Below, piece by piece: positions 10,948-23,120 of a DNA stretch of 64,000 bases; the first letter of the stretch is position 1; every line of letters starts with the position of its first letter. Position numbers and translations under genes: made by a program. The notes below the pieces were generated by a model. The model worked only from the letters and a program-made list of their open reading frames with translations, was not told where the DNA came from and made no database searches. The DNA comes from Lolium rigidum (lineage: Eukaryota; Streptophyta; Magnoliopsida; Poales; Poaceae). The stretch is from positions 37,623,144-37,687,143 of the forward strand of contig NC_061511.1 of the NCBI RefSeq assembly GCF_022539505.1, written 5' to 3'.

Positions 10948-11152
10948 CTGTGAAGAATTATGATGAGTAAGTTAGAGAAGTGTGTCAAAATTTTAGGTAC
11001 TAGTATAAGAAGAATAGAGCATAACTTTCTTATTTGAAAAAGATCTCAATGAGAAGAGGGAGAATAAGTTTTCTTAAATAGTCATTTCATTTGTTTTGAA
11101 ACTAAAATTTTCAGACGTCCACTCTAACTAGGGTCTCCTAAGGTCAACAATG

Positions 11153-11164
11153 GCTCTGATACCA
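11153..11164 (-). other. Primer-binding site of T1 (tRNA-Met type)
   Basis: In element sense TGGTATCAGAGC, three bases after the 5' LTR end. This is the standard initiator-tRNA-Met PBS of many plant gypsy and copia elements and matches the T2 PBS at 38105-38116. Confidence 0.9.
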
Positions 11165-12551
11165 ACTTGTCAACACCCGGCTTTTTAAGTCCAGATGCCT
11201 ATTATGCCATTCCTCGCAATCCCAGGAATATTGTTTTTGCGAGACATAATAGATTGATATCACAACACATCATTCATTACAACACATAATCGTCTTACAA
11301 ATAAAGGATCACATGATCCAGTCTCATTACAATAATAGGAGTTCTATTTATTCATTACATAACACATAGCGGAAGCGAAAGTAGCGTAGTAGTAGTCCAT
11401 CTATTCCACGAGCAACTGTTGACGTCGGGAGTGATCCTAGTTGTCGTAGACGTCTCGCTTGTCCTTCTTCCGGGTTACGGTACTCGTCTTCATAGTCCGG
11501 CCATTTGAATAGCCAGGGACACAGCCATGAGTACTTTAAAGTACTCGCAAACTAATACTATGGTAAATACTATCAACTATAGTAAGGGGGTTCTAAGCTC
11601 TAGTTTCATTTGCATAAAGCCAGTTTTATTTCTTAAACACTTTAATAATCAAAAACCTTCATTTGCTCAACTAACTCAAGTGGGAACATTAGTGTCATTC
11701 CCACAACTCAGTTGTGATTCAAAGTCAAAGTCACCTTTCAATTCAAAATCACAAATCACCATTCATATTTTTAGAAAAGTTCTGATGACGGAACAGTATG
11801 GCCTTTCCAACTGTCCATAACCGCGGACGCGGCTATTCGAATAGGTTTAACTCTGCAGAGGTTGTACACTTGTGCCACAATAATTGCAATAGTTCGTCAG
11901 GGGTAATCGGCCCTGATTTATCGTACGCGATGCGCGAACTACCAATCCTAACCTTTCATTTACATACTCTAGTATAGGCACCTCTCCCCGTGAGCTTGGC
12001 CTCCCGGTGAAAACCGCAGTCAACCCGGGAACTGCACAGGGCTTGGGCCGGACATTCACCTCATTTCACGTCATTTCACATCACTTCACCAGTACGGAGG
12101 CAGCCTCAAGCATAACCCCTGTGACGCTTGTTCAGAGGGAACCCATACTAAAATACATAAGTTTCCAGCTAAGCCTTACCCAGATTCAGGTATTGTGGGG
12201 GTACTTGTAAAATTGGAATGGTATCGCATCCGAACCCAACCATCAGTGTTTTAGTAAAATTCACCAAGTCATTCACCAGTCATATTCACCTTCAAAATCT
12301 CTCAATAGAATGACTCATCATTCCAAGGTTTTCAAAGTCATTTCAATTCACAAGTTCCCAACTAGAGTAGTCACTTTTAATATTGAGCACTAGCCACTAG
12401 TTATGAGGGGTGCTAAGTATCTTGGAGCTTGCTAGGCTAAGTGTGATTCTCTTGTACTACTCTATAATTCAACCAAGTGAATCATAAATCAAAAAGTAAC
12501 TTTGATAAATAAAATCAAATAAAGCTTGATAAGTAAAAACTGGGGATAGGT

Positions 12552-12758
12552 TCATAAAGTAAAATGGAATGGTGCCTTGCTCTTGTAGAGCTTTGCACAA
12601 GGGAACCTTGCAAGAGTGTTAGCTTGCATTGGTAATAGCTTGCCTTGATTGGTGAGGTGATCAAAATTTTCTTGCTCTTCCTCTTGGTAGAAGACCTCTT
12701 CCTCTTGATAGTCTCCGGTACTAGCGTCTATAAACGAATACGAGGATACAATCACCAA
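12552..12758 (-). other. Conserved acidic open frame inside the T1 5' LTR
   Basis: Second copy of the frame at 4981-5187. In element sense a donor-like TTCG|GTAAGTT stands at about 14022 and an acceptor-like TTTATAG at 12728, framing a candidate leader intron of about 1.3 kb downstream of the TATA box. The conserved DAST...QEEE...NQGK block follows the acceptor directly. Confidence 0.4.
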
Positions 12759-14380
12759 ACAACACTTAAGTAGTCTTAATTAGCCTTATTGGCTCACACA
12801 ATTGATCTAGTATTACTACTTAACATTTATTCTCAAATTATGCTAGGGTTTCTTTATTTAACATTAGGAAAATAATTTCCTCTCATTGAAATTTGGAAGT
12901 AGGGTTTATCTTTGGTTTGGAGAAATAATTTCCTCTCATTGAATTCTTCTTAACAATTAAATTTTCCCTTATGAATAATATATGACCTAGGTTGACCAAA
13001 GTCAACCTCTTCATACTTATCATTTGAGAAAATGATTTAAATGAGGTTCCATACCTCATGCAATTTAATACTAACATGATAGTGATTTAATGCCACCAAA
13101 TAACTCAATATGAGAGTATATAGACCATGGTCACTATCTCATGTTGAATTACTTGAGAACAAGATTTAAATGAGAGGAGTACCTCTCATATGATTTAACA
13201 CATAGTTGTAACTAATTTAATAAAAACTATTATTGAGGTGATTCAATATTCTCAAATAACCAGGGATGATTCCATGTTGACCAAGGTCAACACTTCACAC
13301 TTAGTATTTGAGAAAAATGATTTAAATGAGATTCATCATCTCATGTGATTTAAATAACTATGGCAAAAGTAAATACTATTTAGATTTAAAAAAAACTACA
13401 AGTGGGCAAGTATGAACCTAAGCATTTAAAGGTCAACACATTACTTCATATCACTTGTGAGAATGCTTTAAATGAGGTGCTACACCTCATTGGTTTAAAT
13501 TCCTAAAATTTGAAATAGTTTAAATGGGCTAGTATTGACTACATAGCCAATATTTTGATTCTAGCCCATGATCATGTACAGAACATATATCATATTATTA
13601 CATACTAAATTAGGGTTTGTTAAATGGGAATTATTGCAATTGGAATCAATTCAAAATTCAAATTGGTTGATTTTTAAGATTTATTTGAATAATGAAAAGT
13701 CTCTGTTTTGTTATTTTTGCTATTCAAAATCTACACAACATATGAGGTTAAATCCAGTGGGGTTGGCTAGATATATTCATAAGCTTTCTGGGAAATTTTG
13801 AATTACTCAAATTGGATTTGTGTATTTTGAACTATTCAAGTTATAGCATAGACCAGATTGAAATAAAAGCTGAAATGGATTAAAACAAGATTCAAAGTGT
13901 TGGGCTGCGCGGGAAAACTAATGGGCCGCAAGGTTTGAATGGGGAAAACAGGCCCAGTAACGGTTCGGTGCTTGGTGGGCTGTCAGGGGTGGGGCCTACA
14001 TGTCAGCGACTGTTTAACTTACCGAAACGGTACGCGCTGACGACCGTCGGATCAGAACGAGATCGGACGACCGGGGTTCGTCTTCTTCTCCGGCGAGAGG
14101 AGGGCGTGCTGGCGACGGAGGGAGGGGGTCGGGGAGCGTCCTGGGCCGCCGGCGGTCGAGGGAGAGGTGCGAGGCGTCGTTGGCAAGGACGAAGAGGCTC
14201 CTGGTACAGCGGCGAGGCTCGGGGCGACGCGGATCGATGGCGATGGTCTGCGGACTCCGGCGGCGATGAGCGTCAAATTGCGGCGGGCTAGTGGCTAATC
14301 GAGGAGGGGAGATGGTCGAGGAGCTCAAGGAGGAGGAGGGGAGAAACTTTGCTGTGGAGAATTCATCAAGGGGTCGCTCC

Positions 14381-14388
14381 TATTTATA
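14381..14388 (-). promoter_or_regulatory. TATA box of the T1 LTR promoter
   Basis: Reads TATAAATA on the minus strand in a GC-rich region, with an identical box in the other LTR at 6810-6817. It marks the U3/R border and gives a very long transcribed LTR part. Confidence 0.6.
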
Positions 14389-16465
14389 GCTGGCTTGGGT
14401 GCGGTGGGTGTCCGTGGAGGTCGTCCATGGCGCGTCCGTCTGGAGCGGTGAAGGGGCAAGGTAGGGGTCGCGCGAGGTAGGCGATGACTAGGCGAGGCTA
14501 GTGAGCGTGAAGGGACGAAAAAAGGGGTCCGAGGCGGGTCGGCGACGATCGAGTGCTGGCAGATGCGGGGCGGCGAGCTCGGATCATTGCGACGGTGACG
14601 AGGCGTCCGCGAGCTAGTGAGCATGTCCAGTAGGTAGCTGGTGGTGTGGTGATGGCGCGTGCAAGAGGGCAAGGCGAGGGGAGGACGAGGGCGACCGGAC
14701 ACGGTGGCGTCCTGGCGCGTCCAGGGTTGGGTCGGGGCGCGGTCACCGCGTGCCTGGCACGTCCTGGGCGTGTCTGGGCACGCTTCGTTCCGCCAATGCT
14801 GTGGCTTGGAGGGCTAGGGCAGGGTACATGCGTCGTCCTTGTGTGCTAGGGGAGCTCTGTGACATGGTGAAAGTGAGAGGGGAAAGCCAGAGAGAGGAGT
14901 GGCATGCATGGCCGGCATGGTGCACGGCATTGCCTAGTTTAGGTTTTCTCCACACTTTAATCGATGGTGCAAGGACATGGCTTGATGCAGGGGTTGCAGA
15001 GGGTGGTGATCATCACGAGTTGAAAGGGGTTTAGGCCAAAATCCTCTGGATAATAGCATGTAACATGAAACAAAGATGCTGCCTGCCATGTGTTCGATAA
15101 AATGGCCGCATGAACATTTTGGTCAAATTTTGGATTTCTTTTTGGTGGAGCCCAATGATATAATTAAAGAGAAAGAATGGTGGTGGTGGTGGTCAATTTG
15201 GTGAAGATTTGTGAGATTTCAAATTTGGGGTTATCTTCTCATTAATTCAAAGTCTCCACTTGGCAATCTTATTCTGGTCAACCAGGTCAACTTCAGCAGA
15301 GATGGTCAACATGAAAGTTGTTGACCTTGACTTGGTCTTGGATGAAATGGTCATAGTTGACCAAGTTTAGTTTAGGAAGATTCAAATGCAGGGGGGTAAA
15401 GTAGTGAAGATTTTATAAATGGGTCATATGACCATTATCATATGTATGTAAAATTTGAATTTTCCCTTGATTTGAATCTGGTTTCTTTTATGCATTTGTG
15501 TTTGTTTTTGTTATATAAGAGTTTTAGAATCCATAGGGCAAGCAATGGTGGCCTCATATGAAGATTTGTAAAATTGCCCTTAGTGTATGTGAGAGAAATG
15601 GGGATTTTCTCACCATTTGATTTCTCTCCAATTGAATTGACTTTTCTTGATTCAAATGTGGTTCTTATTAGTTTAGAAACATTTTAAGACCATTGAAACC
15701 AATTCAAATGGTCTTGTTCAAAGATTTGCAAAAATGGCCATAACACATAAGAGGTGATGTGTCACTTTTCACTATTCTTGTAAATAGTTGATCTTGCTTT
15801 ACTTGGACATGGGTTAGGGTCAATTTAGTGTTATAATAGGTTGAGAGATGGTTTCCCAACATTTGGTCAAGGTTTAAAGTCATAGAACAAGAATTGGGTA
15901 TTATGGCTATGTGTCACATATGCCTCTATGCATATGTTGCATTTGAGTTTTAATTTGACTTGGCTTGACCCAATTGGTGTTGTTGAGTGTTGAAAAGGTA
16001 TATAGGAGTGATCCAACCATTCACAACATGTATTAGGGTCAAGATTCTTAAATTTACATATTTGCTATTTTACTCTCATATGCCTCTATGGCATTTTTAG
16101 TTTCTTTTTATTTTCTTTTGTTTCACTTTGGATTTGGTTTGAGAAGTACTAGGTAAGGTGTATGAAGGTTTTCCAAACCTCTAATCAAAGTAGAAAAGAT
16201 TAGGGTAAGGTTTTATAAATATAGCCATAGGCACATATGCCTTTTTCTTATTTATTTTATTTTAACTAGGATGGTGAAAAGAGAGGTGAGGTTTAGGGTT
16301 TAAGATTATTTCAAACTACTATAACAAGCAATCATGGCAATAGCACAAGAATTATGCAAGATCACTATGTATCATACTCAATTTAAGAAAAGTTTTTGTT
16401 GGTTCCAAAATTTGGAACTAGGGAAATTTATTTGTTTTATTTTGAAATTCTTGGGATGTTACAAC

Positions 16466-18253
16466 GAGGTTGTTGAACCTTCTCTCGTAGATCAGAGTAG
16501 CGCAGTACCAGAAGATGTTCCTGTGCAGCCTGCATCGATTAGAGAGGAAGCAAATGATAATGATCATAAAACTTCGAACGAAGAAACTACTGAACCTCGC
16601 AGATCGATAAGGGAGCGTACCACTCCAGATTGGTATGATCCTTGTCTAAATGTCATGATTGTGGACAACAATGATGAAGACCCTGCGACGTATGAGGAAG
16701 CAATGATGAGCCCAGATTCCAACAAATGGCATGAAGCCATGAAATCCGAAATGGGATCCATGTATGTTAACCAAGTGTGGACTTTGATAGACTTACCTGA
16801 TAGCCGCAAGGCTGTCGAGAATAAATGGATCTTCAAGAGAAAAACAGATGCTGATGGTAATATTACTGTCTATAAAGCTTGACTTGTCGCAAAGGGTTTC
16901 CGACAAATTCAAGGAGTTGACTACGATGAGACTTTCTCACCTGTAGCGAAGCTAAAGTCTGTGAGGATTTTGTTAGCAATAGCTGCATTTTTCGATTACG
17001 AGATTTGGCGGATGGATGTCAAAACGGCGTTCCTTAATGGTGACATTGAGGAAGAGTTGTATATGGTACAACCCAAAGGTTTTGTCGATCCTAAAAATGC
17101 TGACAAGGTATGCAAACTTCAGCGTTCCATTTATGGACTGAAGCAAGCATCCCGGAGTTGGAACCGACGCTTTGATAAGGTGATCAAAGACTTCGGGTTT
17201 ATACAGTGTCATGAAGAGGCATGTATTTACAAGAAAGTGAGTGGGAGCTACGTAGCGTTCCTGATATTATATGTAGATGACATATTATTGATTGGGAATG
17301 ATATAGAACTATTAAGCAATGTAAAAGGTTATTTGAATAAGTGTTTTTCAATGAAAGACCTTGGTGAAGCAGCGTACATTTTAGGCATCAAGATTTATAG
17401 AGATAGATCAAGACGCCTAATAGGGCTTTCACGAGTACATACTGGACAAGATTCTAAAGAAGTTTAGAATGGATGAAAGCAAGAAAGGGTTCTTGCCTAT
17501 GTTGCCAGGTAAGGTCTTGAGTAAAACTCAAGGTCCAGCTACGGCAGAAGAAAGAGAGAGGATGAACAAGATCCCCTATGCCTCGGCAGTAGGCTCTATC
17601 ATGTATGCCATGCTGTGTACTAGACCGGATATCGCACATGCTGTTAGTTTGACCAGCAGATATCAAAGTGATCCAGGAATGGAACACTTGGACAGCGATC
17701 AAGAATATCCCGAAGTACTTGAAAAGGACTAAGGATATGTTTCTTTGTTATGGCGGTGACCAAGAGCTCGTTGTAACCAGTTACACCGATGCAAGTTGGA
17801 ACACTGATCCTGATAACTCTAAGTCTCAGTCTGGGTACGTGTTTATATTGAATGGTGCTGCAGTAAGCTGGATGAGTTTCAAGCAGTACACGGTGGCGAA
17901 GTCTTCAACTGAATCTGAATACATAGCGGCTTCGGAGGCTTCATCGGAAGCGGTATGGATGAAGAGGTTCATTGTTGAGCTTGGTGTGGTTCCTAGTGCA
18001 TTGGACCCATTAGTAATCTATTGTGACAACATGGGTGCCATCGCCAATGCACAAGAACCAAGGTCACACAAGAAGCTGAAGCATATCAAGCTGCGTTTTC
18101 ATTCGATTCGCGAGTACATCGAAGATGGTGAAGTAAAGATTTGCAAAGTACACACGAGATCTGAATGTGGCAGATCCGTTGACTAAAGCTCTCCCTAGGG
18201 CAAAGCATGACCAACACCAGAATGCCATGGGTGTTAGGTACCTTACAATGTAA
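16466..18253 (+). pseudogene. copia polyprotein remnant (RT and RNase H)
   Basis: Begins in the variable region before RT (PRRSIRERTTPDWYDP). The RT block follows (VENKWIFKRK, FSPVAKLKSVRILLAIAA, MDVKTAFLNGDI, LQRSIYGLKQASRSWN, LYVDD at about 17267-17281, LGEAAYILGIKIYRD), then the end of RT (IPYASAVGSIMYAM, TRPDIAHAV) and RNase H (SYTDASWNTDPDN, AKSSTESEYIA, YCDNMGAI, HIKLRFHSIREYI). As read it is non-functional: a TGA at 16880-16882 stands where these proteins have Arg (CGA to TGA), with frame breaks near 17432-17445, 17692 and 18155. The breaks at 17432 and 18155 both sit on CGAG words. Integrase and gag are outside the window. Confidence 0.93.
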
Positions 18254-18270
18254 TCTAGATTATTGACTCT

Positions 18271-18286
18271 AGTGCAAGTGGGAGAC
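18271..18286 (+). other. Polypurine tract of the copia element
   Basis: AGTGCAAGTGGGAGAC immediately precedes the LTR start TGTTGGAGATATGCCC, as in BARE/Angela relatives. Confidence 0.8.
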
Positions 18287-20046
18287 TGTTGGAGATATGC
18301 CCAAGAGGCAATAATAAAGTGGTTATTATAATATCTTTATGTTTATGATAAATGTTTACATACCATGCTATAATTGTATTAACCGAAACATTGATACATG
18401 TGTGTTATGTGAACAACAAGGAGTCCCTAGTAAGCCTCTTGTATAACTAGCTTGTTGATTAATAGATGATCATGGTTTCGTGATCATGAACATTAGATGT
18501 TATTAATATCAAGGTTATGTCATTAGATGAATGATATAATGGACACACCCAATTAAGCGTAGCATATGATCACGTCATTAAGTTGTATTTGCTATAAGCT
18601 TTCGATACATAGTTACCTAGTTCTTCGACCATGAGATCATGTAAATCACTTATACCGGAAGGGTACTTTGATTACATCAAACACCACTGCGTAAATAGGT
18701 GGTTATAAAGGTGGGATTAAGTATTCGAAAAGTATGAGTTGAGGCATATGGATCAAGAGTGGGATATTGTCCATCCCGATGATGGATAGATATACTCTGG
18801 GCCCTCTCGGTGGAATGTCGTCTGATTAGCTTGCAAGCATGTGACTTGGTCACAAGAGATGACATGCCACGGTACGAGTAAAGAGTGCTTGTCGGAGACA
18901 AGGTTGAACAAGGTATGGAGATACCGATGATCAAACCTCGGACAAGTAAAATATCGCGTGACAAAGGGAATCGGTATCATATGTAAATGGTTCAATCGAT
19001 CACTAAGTTATCGTTGAATGTGTGGGAGCCATTATGGATCTCCAGATCCCGCTATTGGTTATTGGTCGGAGAAGAGTCTCGACCATGTCTGCATAGTTCA
19101 CGAACCGTAGGGTGACACACTTAAGGTTTGATGTCGTTTAAGTAGATATGGAATATGGAATGGAGTTCAAATGTTTGTTCGGAGTCTCGGATGGGATCCA
19201 GGACATCACGAGGAGGTCCGGAATGGTCCGGAGAATAAGATTCATATATAGGAAGTCATTTTCTAGGTTTGAAAATGATCCGGTATTTTTCAGGAAGGTT
19301 CTAGAAGGTTCTAGAAGAGTCCGGAAGAAATCACCATGGAAGGTGGAGTCCTAGGGACTCCACCCACCTTGGCCGGCCAGCCTAAGGGAGGAGGAGTCCC
19401 AGGTGGACTCCTCCCCATGGTGGCCGGCCACCCCACCAAAGGAAAGGGGGGAGTCCCACTCCCCCTAGGTTTGGCCATATGGAAGGTTTTGGAGTTGGGG
19501 TCTTATTCGAAGATTTTGACCTAACCCTTGGGGATCCACCTATATAATGAGGGAGAGAGGGAGGGGGCAGGACACACCTTGGCCGCACCACCCCTGCCCC
19601 CCTTTGGCCGGCGCCCCAGCAGCCCTCTCTCCCCAAACCCTAGCTGCCCCCCCTCCTCATACTTCTCCCACAGCGCTTAGGCGAAGCCCTGCCGGAGATC
19701 TCCACCACCACCGCCACCACGCCGTCGTGCTGTCGGGATTCCGAGGAGGATCTACTACTTCTGCTGCCCGCTGGAACGGGGAGGAGGACGTCTTCATCAA
19801 CACCGAACGTGTGACCGAGTACGGAGGTGCTGCCCGTTCGTGGCACCGTCAAGATCTTCTACGCGCTTTTGCAAGCGGCAAGTGATCGTCTATATCCACC
19901 ATGAGATCTGATCTCGTTAACGCTTTGCGATCTTCAAGGGTATGTTGATCTTCACCTCGTTGCTACCATCTTCTTGATTGGATCTTGGCTTGTTGTTCGT
20001 TCTTGCGATAGGAATTTTTTTGTTTTCTATGCTACGATTCCCAACA
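18287..20046 (+). repeat. 3' LTR of the copia element (1760 bp)
   Basis: Starts TGTTGGAGATATGCCCAAGA, a BARE/Angela-like terminus, and ends ACGATTCCCAACA. A TATATAA box lies near 19532. The short Pro/Gly-rich open frames in 19336-19885 are not considered coding. Confidence 0.9.
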
Positions 20047-20160
20047 CCTGAAAGGGTATCTTTTTAGGGTATATATGGCACCATGCGAAGGGGGAGGCGA
20101 GATGATGGTCGAGGGCCAAACAGGCCCTAGTGGCACGCCACTTAGCCTCGTTTGCGCCTC
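20047..20160 (-). repeat. Fragment of an Athila/Sabrina-like LTR (reverse orientation)
   Basis: About 114 bases almost identical to 30491-30603, which lie inside the reversed LTR 29475-30821. It is cut on the left by the copia insertion and on the right it joins an unrelated LTR fragment at about 20160/20161. Confidence 0.75.
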
Positions 20161-20995
20161 TTGTAGTTGATGCTTTGGGTGGAACCATTGAATTAAGGTT
20201 TATGTCCAGATTGTTGTTCATCATTATATCACCTCTGATCATGATCCATATGATGTCTCGTGAGCAGTTCGTTTAGTTCTTGAGGACATGGGAGAAGTCA
20301 TGATGTTAGTAGTGGAACTATGTTGAGTAATATGCAATGATTTGATATTTAAGTTGTGGTGCTATTCTTCTAGTGGTGTCATGTGAACGTCGACTACATG
20401 ATACTTCACCTTTATGGGCCTAGGGGAATGCATCGTGTACTTGGCTACTAATTGTGGGGTTGCGGGAGCGACAGAAATCCAAACCCCCGTTAGGAAACCG
20501 GTGCACGAGAGAGTGTAGGATCTCAAAGTTTAAGGCTATGGTTAGATTTATCTTAATTACTTTCTTGTAGTTGCAGATGCTTGCAAGGGGTATAATCACA
20601 AGTATGCATTAGTCCAAGTATGGGGTAGTGCATTAGCATAGGTTCACCCACACAACACTTATTAAACCAATGAAGATTATTTAGCTATGTGAAGCGAAAG
20701 CACTTGACAAAATTCCCATGTGTCCTCAGAAACGTCTGGTCATCATAAGTAACACAACCGGCTTGTCCTTTGCTCTAAAAAGGATTGGGCCACTCGTTGC
20801 AATTATTATTATTGTCTTTTATTTACTCGTATTTAATTTACCTGCAATACCGAATACCCCTGCAAACCTGTTTGTTAGTGTTTACAGTGAATCCTTGATC
20901 GAAACTGCTCGTCAACACCTTCTGCTCCTCGTTGGGTTCGACACTCTTATTTATCGAAAGTACTACGATACACCCCCTATACTTGTGGGTCATCA
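20161..20995 (+). repeat. 3' end of a Sabrina-like gypsy LTR (plus orientation)
   Basis: I recognise the general form of the end of a Triticeae Sabrina-type LTR, including GTTGGGTTCGACACTC and the terminus CTATACTTGTGGGTCATCA at 20995. The LTR start is missing and no internal domain follows in recognisable form. The family name is from memory and not checked. Confidence 0.6.
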
Positions 20996-21486
20996 CTTCC
21001 CGGAGAGAAAGCGCGTGGGGCGGGTATATGGAATACGTTGTGTTGGTGTTCTTCTATCGGTGTGCATGGGTTTCCCTCAACCCTATTTCGCGCCCCCTGT
21101 ACCTGCATCACAAAACGAAAATCCGTTTCGGCACTCGGAAAATGAAAAGCAGGTTTTCCGTGGCCACGATGGCAAAACCCCGCACAAACTGTTGATTGTC
21201 GTCCCAGGGCACACACATGTGCGTTGTATGGCCTCGTTCCAGCAAACTATGCATGTCCATTGGCTATAACCTAGCCCATTTGACCTAAAATCCATATGAT
21301 TCCGTAGGTGATAGCTCATTTCGTAAATGGTTTTCGGAATAGCTGCCGTATTCCAAGTTTGAATTTTTTCCTCGCATAAAATGATGCCTCGCAAAGGTCT
21401 CACATTTTCTGATTTTTTAATTAGTTGTGCTCAAAATGGGACGCACTAAATGCCCCATTTCACCGCGTCGAGTGCGACGGTGCTCC
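20996..21486. other. Unassigned, probably transposon-derived sequence
   Basis: No coding region that I can support. The words around 21340-21450 (ATGATGCCTCGCAAAGGTCTC and neighbours) resemble internal repeats of grass CACTA elements, but no terminal CACTA repeat was found. It ends where the peroxidase pseudogene begins. Confidence 0.35.
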
Positions 21487-21988
21487 TGTTGGGAGGGCGA
21501 CCTTTGCTGCGCCGATCACCTCGAAGCCGCGCAAGCTAAGGTTAGGGAAAGCCGTCCTCTCCGTGTCTGAGCCGCTCAGTAGGACGGAGCCATCGTAGCC
21601 TTCAAGAGAAAGAACCACACGGCCGGACGAGGGGCAGCATTGTGAGCCATGCAGCTACTCTAGTCTAGTTACCGTTCAAGAAATGGATATATTCTAGGTA
21701 CGAAGCAGTCCTGAAAAAAGAGGCATATGAGCCCGGCCTTCTTGCCGGCGGTGGCTTTCTCCACGGCCTCCCTCACGATCTTCTCCGCCTAAGGCACCTG
21801 CCTTTGAGCGTATAGTAGCTGACCAGCCCAGGGGCAGGGTTCGCCGGAGGATAATAAGCCGGCGGTCGGAACAAATAGGGCAGGTTGGGATTCGGGCGTG
21901 GGAAGCCGTAGACGACGTAGACTGCAAATTCGCAGGACAGTGCGCCGACCAAAGACGTTATCACGGCGAGAAGGGCAAGTTTGGCCAT
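21487..21988 (-). pseudogene. Truncated tandem copy of a class III peroxidase gene
   Basis: Starts at an ATG at 21988 with a signal peptide ([19 protein letters not shown]) and Pro-rich linker almost matching the gene at 25484. Decay is clear: a frameshift after LKGRC (about 21790), the distal catalytic His replaced (LFFQDC in place of LFFHDC), loss of the splice-donor region around 21695-21705, an altered acceptor (CTTGAAG), and GCDGS changed to GYDGS. Exon 2 survives only to about 21487 and most of the enzyme is missing. The 5' flank (about 22060-22230) also matches the functional gene's promoter, so the duplication included regulatory sequence. Confidence 0.9.
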
Positions 21989-22088
21989 CCTCCTAGCTAC
22001 TGCTCGGGTCAGCTAGCTGCTCCTTGTGTTTGCTCGAGAGTCGAGAGAAGAGAACATGGGGTGAAGCAAACTTGCTGTTTTGCATGTG

Positions 22089-22096
22089 TATTTATA
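22089..22096 (-). promoter_or_regulatory. TATA box duplicated with the peroxidase pseudogene
   Basis: TATAAATA on the minus strand about 100 bases before the pseudogene ATG, inside a block shared with 25565-25745. Confidence 0.6.
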
Positions 22097-22259
22097 ATCG
22101 TGCAGATGACTTTTGCAGCCGATGTTGGTTGGTTTGTCAACTGGCCAGCAAGGGAACACACACATGGCCATGGTCGACCGTACACCGACTTCTTCTACGG
22201 TACCATCATCCTTATTCTATAGTTCGAAACTAGAATTTTAGTTTTTGCGTAGAACTTCG

Positions 22260-23120
22260 GGAGCTTTTTATTCGATAGAGATTCCGGTACACTCGTCCGC
22301 TGTTTACAAGAAAAGGAGGACTTTCATCCATCCAACTACTCGTCAGCTCCAAAGTGCAAGCGAACTTAGCACATATAGATGGAATGAATTATTAGCAGTA
22401 CGACTAATATGTTTAATGGAAAAAGATTGAAAACCAAAACTATGCTCCCCAACTTCATGCAAGATTGGTGCCACCAAACAACGATCAGTATATATGACGC
22501 GAAGACCAGATCGAGGTTTACTACCTCTAAGCTATCCATCTCCACCATAACATGAGAAAAGCCTCTCAACTTCGCAAAGATAACTCCGTACCGAACAGCA
22601 AGAACTTTTTGTCATGGCAACTGACGGGAGGAAGGGCAGGGGAGGGACTTGTTGCCGGCGGCAGGAGGCAGTGGAATGTCCGCGCTCGAGGCATCGTGTC
22701 TTTGAGACAGTGAAGAGAGCGAAGCTGTAAGTGTGGAGCGATGAATTGACTATGTGTGTGTTTCAAGGTTCATGTTAACGATTTAAAAAAACATTAAGGT
22801 TAGACACAATTTTAAGTTTTTAAACCCATTTACTTTAAAACCCGAGTTTTAAAAATGTGAAGGTTTTTATATGCTGGTTAGTTTTCAGGTAGTAGTTTCC
22901 AATTGAGAACTAACCCGCCTATAATTTTTTTGTAATCACATATGTCATCTTGTATTCTTGTGTGCTTTTGGGAGTTAAAAATCCGTTTGATTTATGATAC
23001 TGAAATTAAGAAATGAAGATATTTACGGTTTTCCACTCTATGTTACCTTCATACTGCTAGTGGTTAGATGATATTTTCTACTTTAATCAGAAATGATGGT
23101 TCTTATTTACCATCATATTT
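22260..23120. other. Intergenic sequence without recognised features
   Basis: AT-rich, no coding region or terminal repeats that I can support. Short open frames here lack any recognisable motif. Confidence 0.5.

Larger units (their letters stand above)
4460..16463 (-). mobile_element. Family T copy T1: gag-only Tekay/Del-like gypsy element with 5.3-kb LTRs
   Basis: Minus-strand LTR retrotransposon. In its own 5'-3' order: 5' LTR (16463 down to 11168), tRNA-Met-type PBS (11164-11153), an ORF upstream of gag (10947-10471), gag (10195-9039), polypurine tract (8924-8907) and 3' LTR (8906 down to 4460, cut by G1). The whole internal region is only about 2.26 kb. gag stops shortly after its zinc knuckle and protease, RT and integrase are absent, so this is an internal-deletion derivative that could move only with help in trans. 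The two LTR copies are almost identical over 4.4 kb, suggesting a recent insertion. The right target-site copy would be acgag (16464-16468). Confidence 0.9.
11168..16463 (-). repeat. 5' LTR of T1 (about 5.3 kb)
   Basis: Complete LTR with TG...CA ends (element sense TGTAACATCCCAAG ... GGGTGTTGACA). Unusually long for gypsy LTRs. The AT-rich part (about 14390-16463) is U3. A TATA box at 14381-14388 implies a transcribed part of more than 3 kb. It contains many short inverted repeats around TTGACC/GGTCAA and the conserved acidic frame at 12552-12758. Confidence 0.92.
16464..20046 (+). mobile_element. BARE/Angela-like copia retrotransposon, 3' part
   Basis: The C-terminal portion of a copia polyprotein (16466-18253), a polypurine tract (18271-18286) and a complete 3' LTR (18287-20046). 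T1 cut the element at 16463/16464; the 5' part lies left of the window. The right flank starts with cctga (20047-20051), the expected target-site copy. The same sequence, unbroken, continues at 30491, so the copia element landed in an Athila/Sabrina-like LTR. Confidence 0.9.

Noticed and set aside
19336..19885. Pro/Gly-rich frames in the copia LTR
   Set aside because: No domain; the region is GC-rich LTR leader and the frames lie on both strands.
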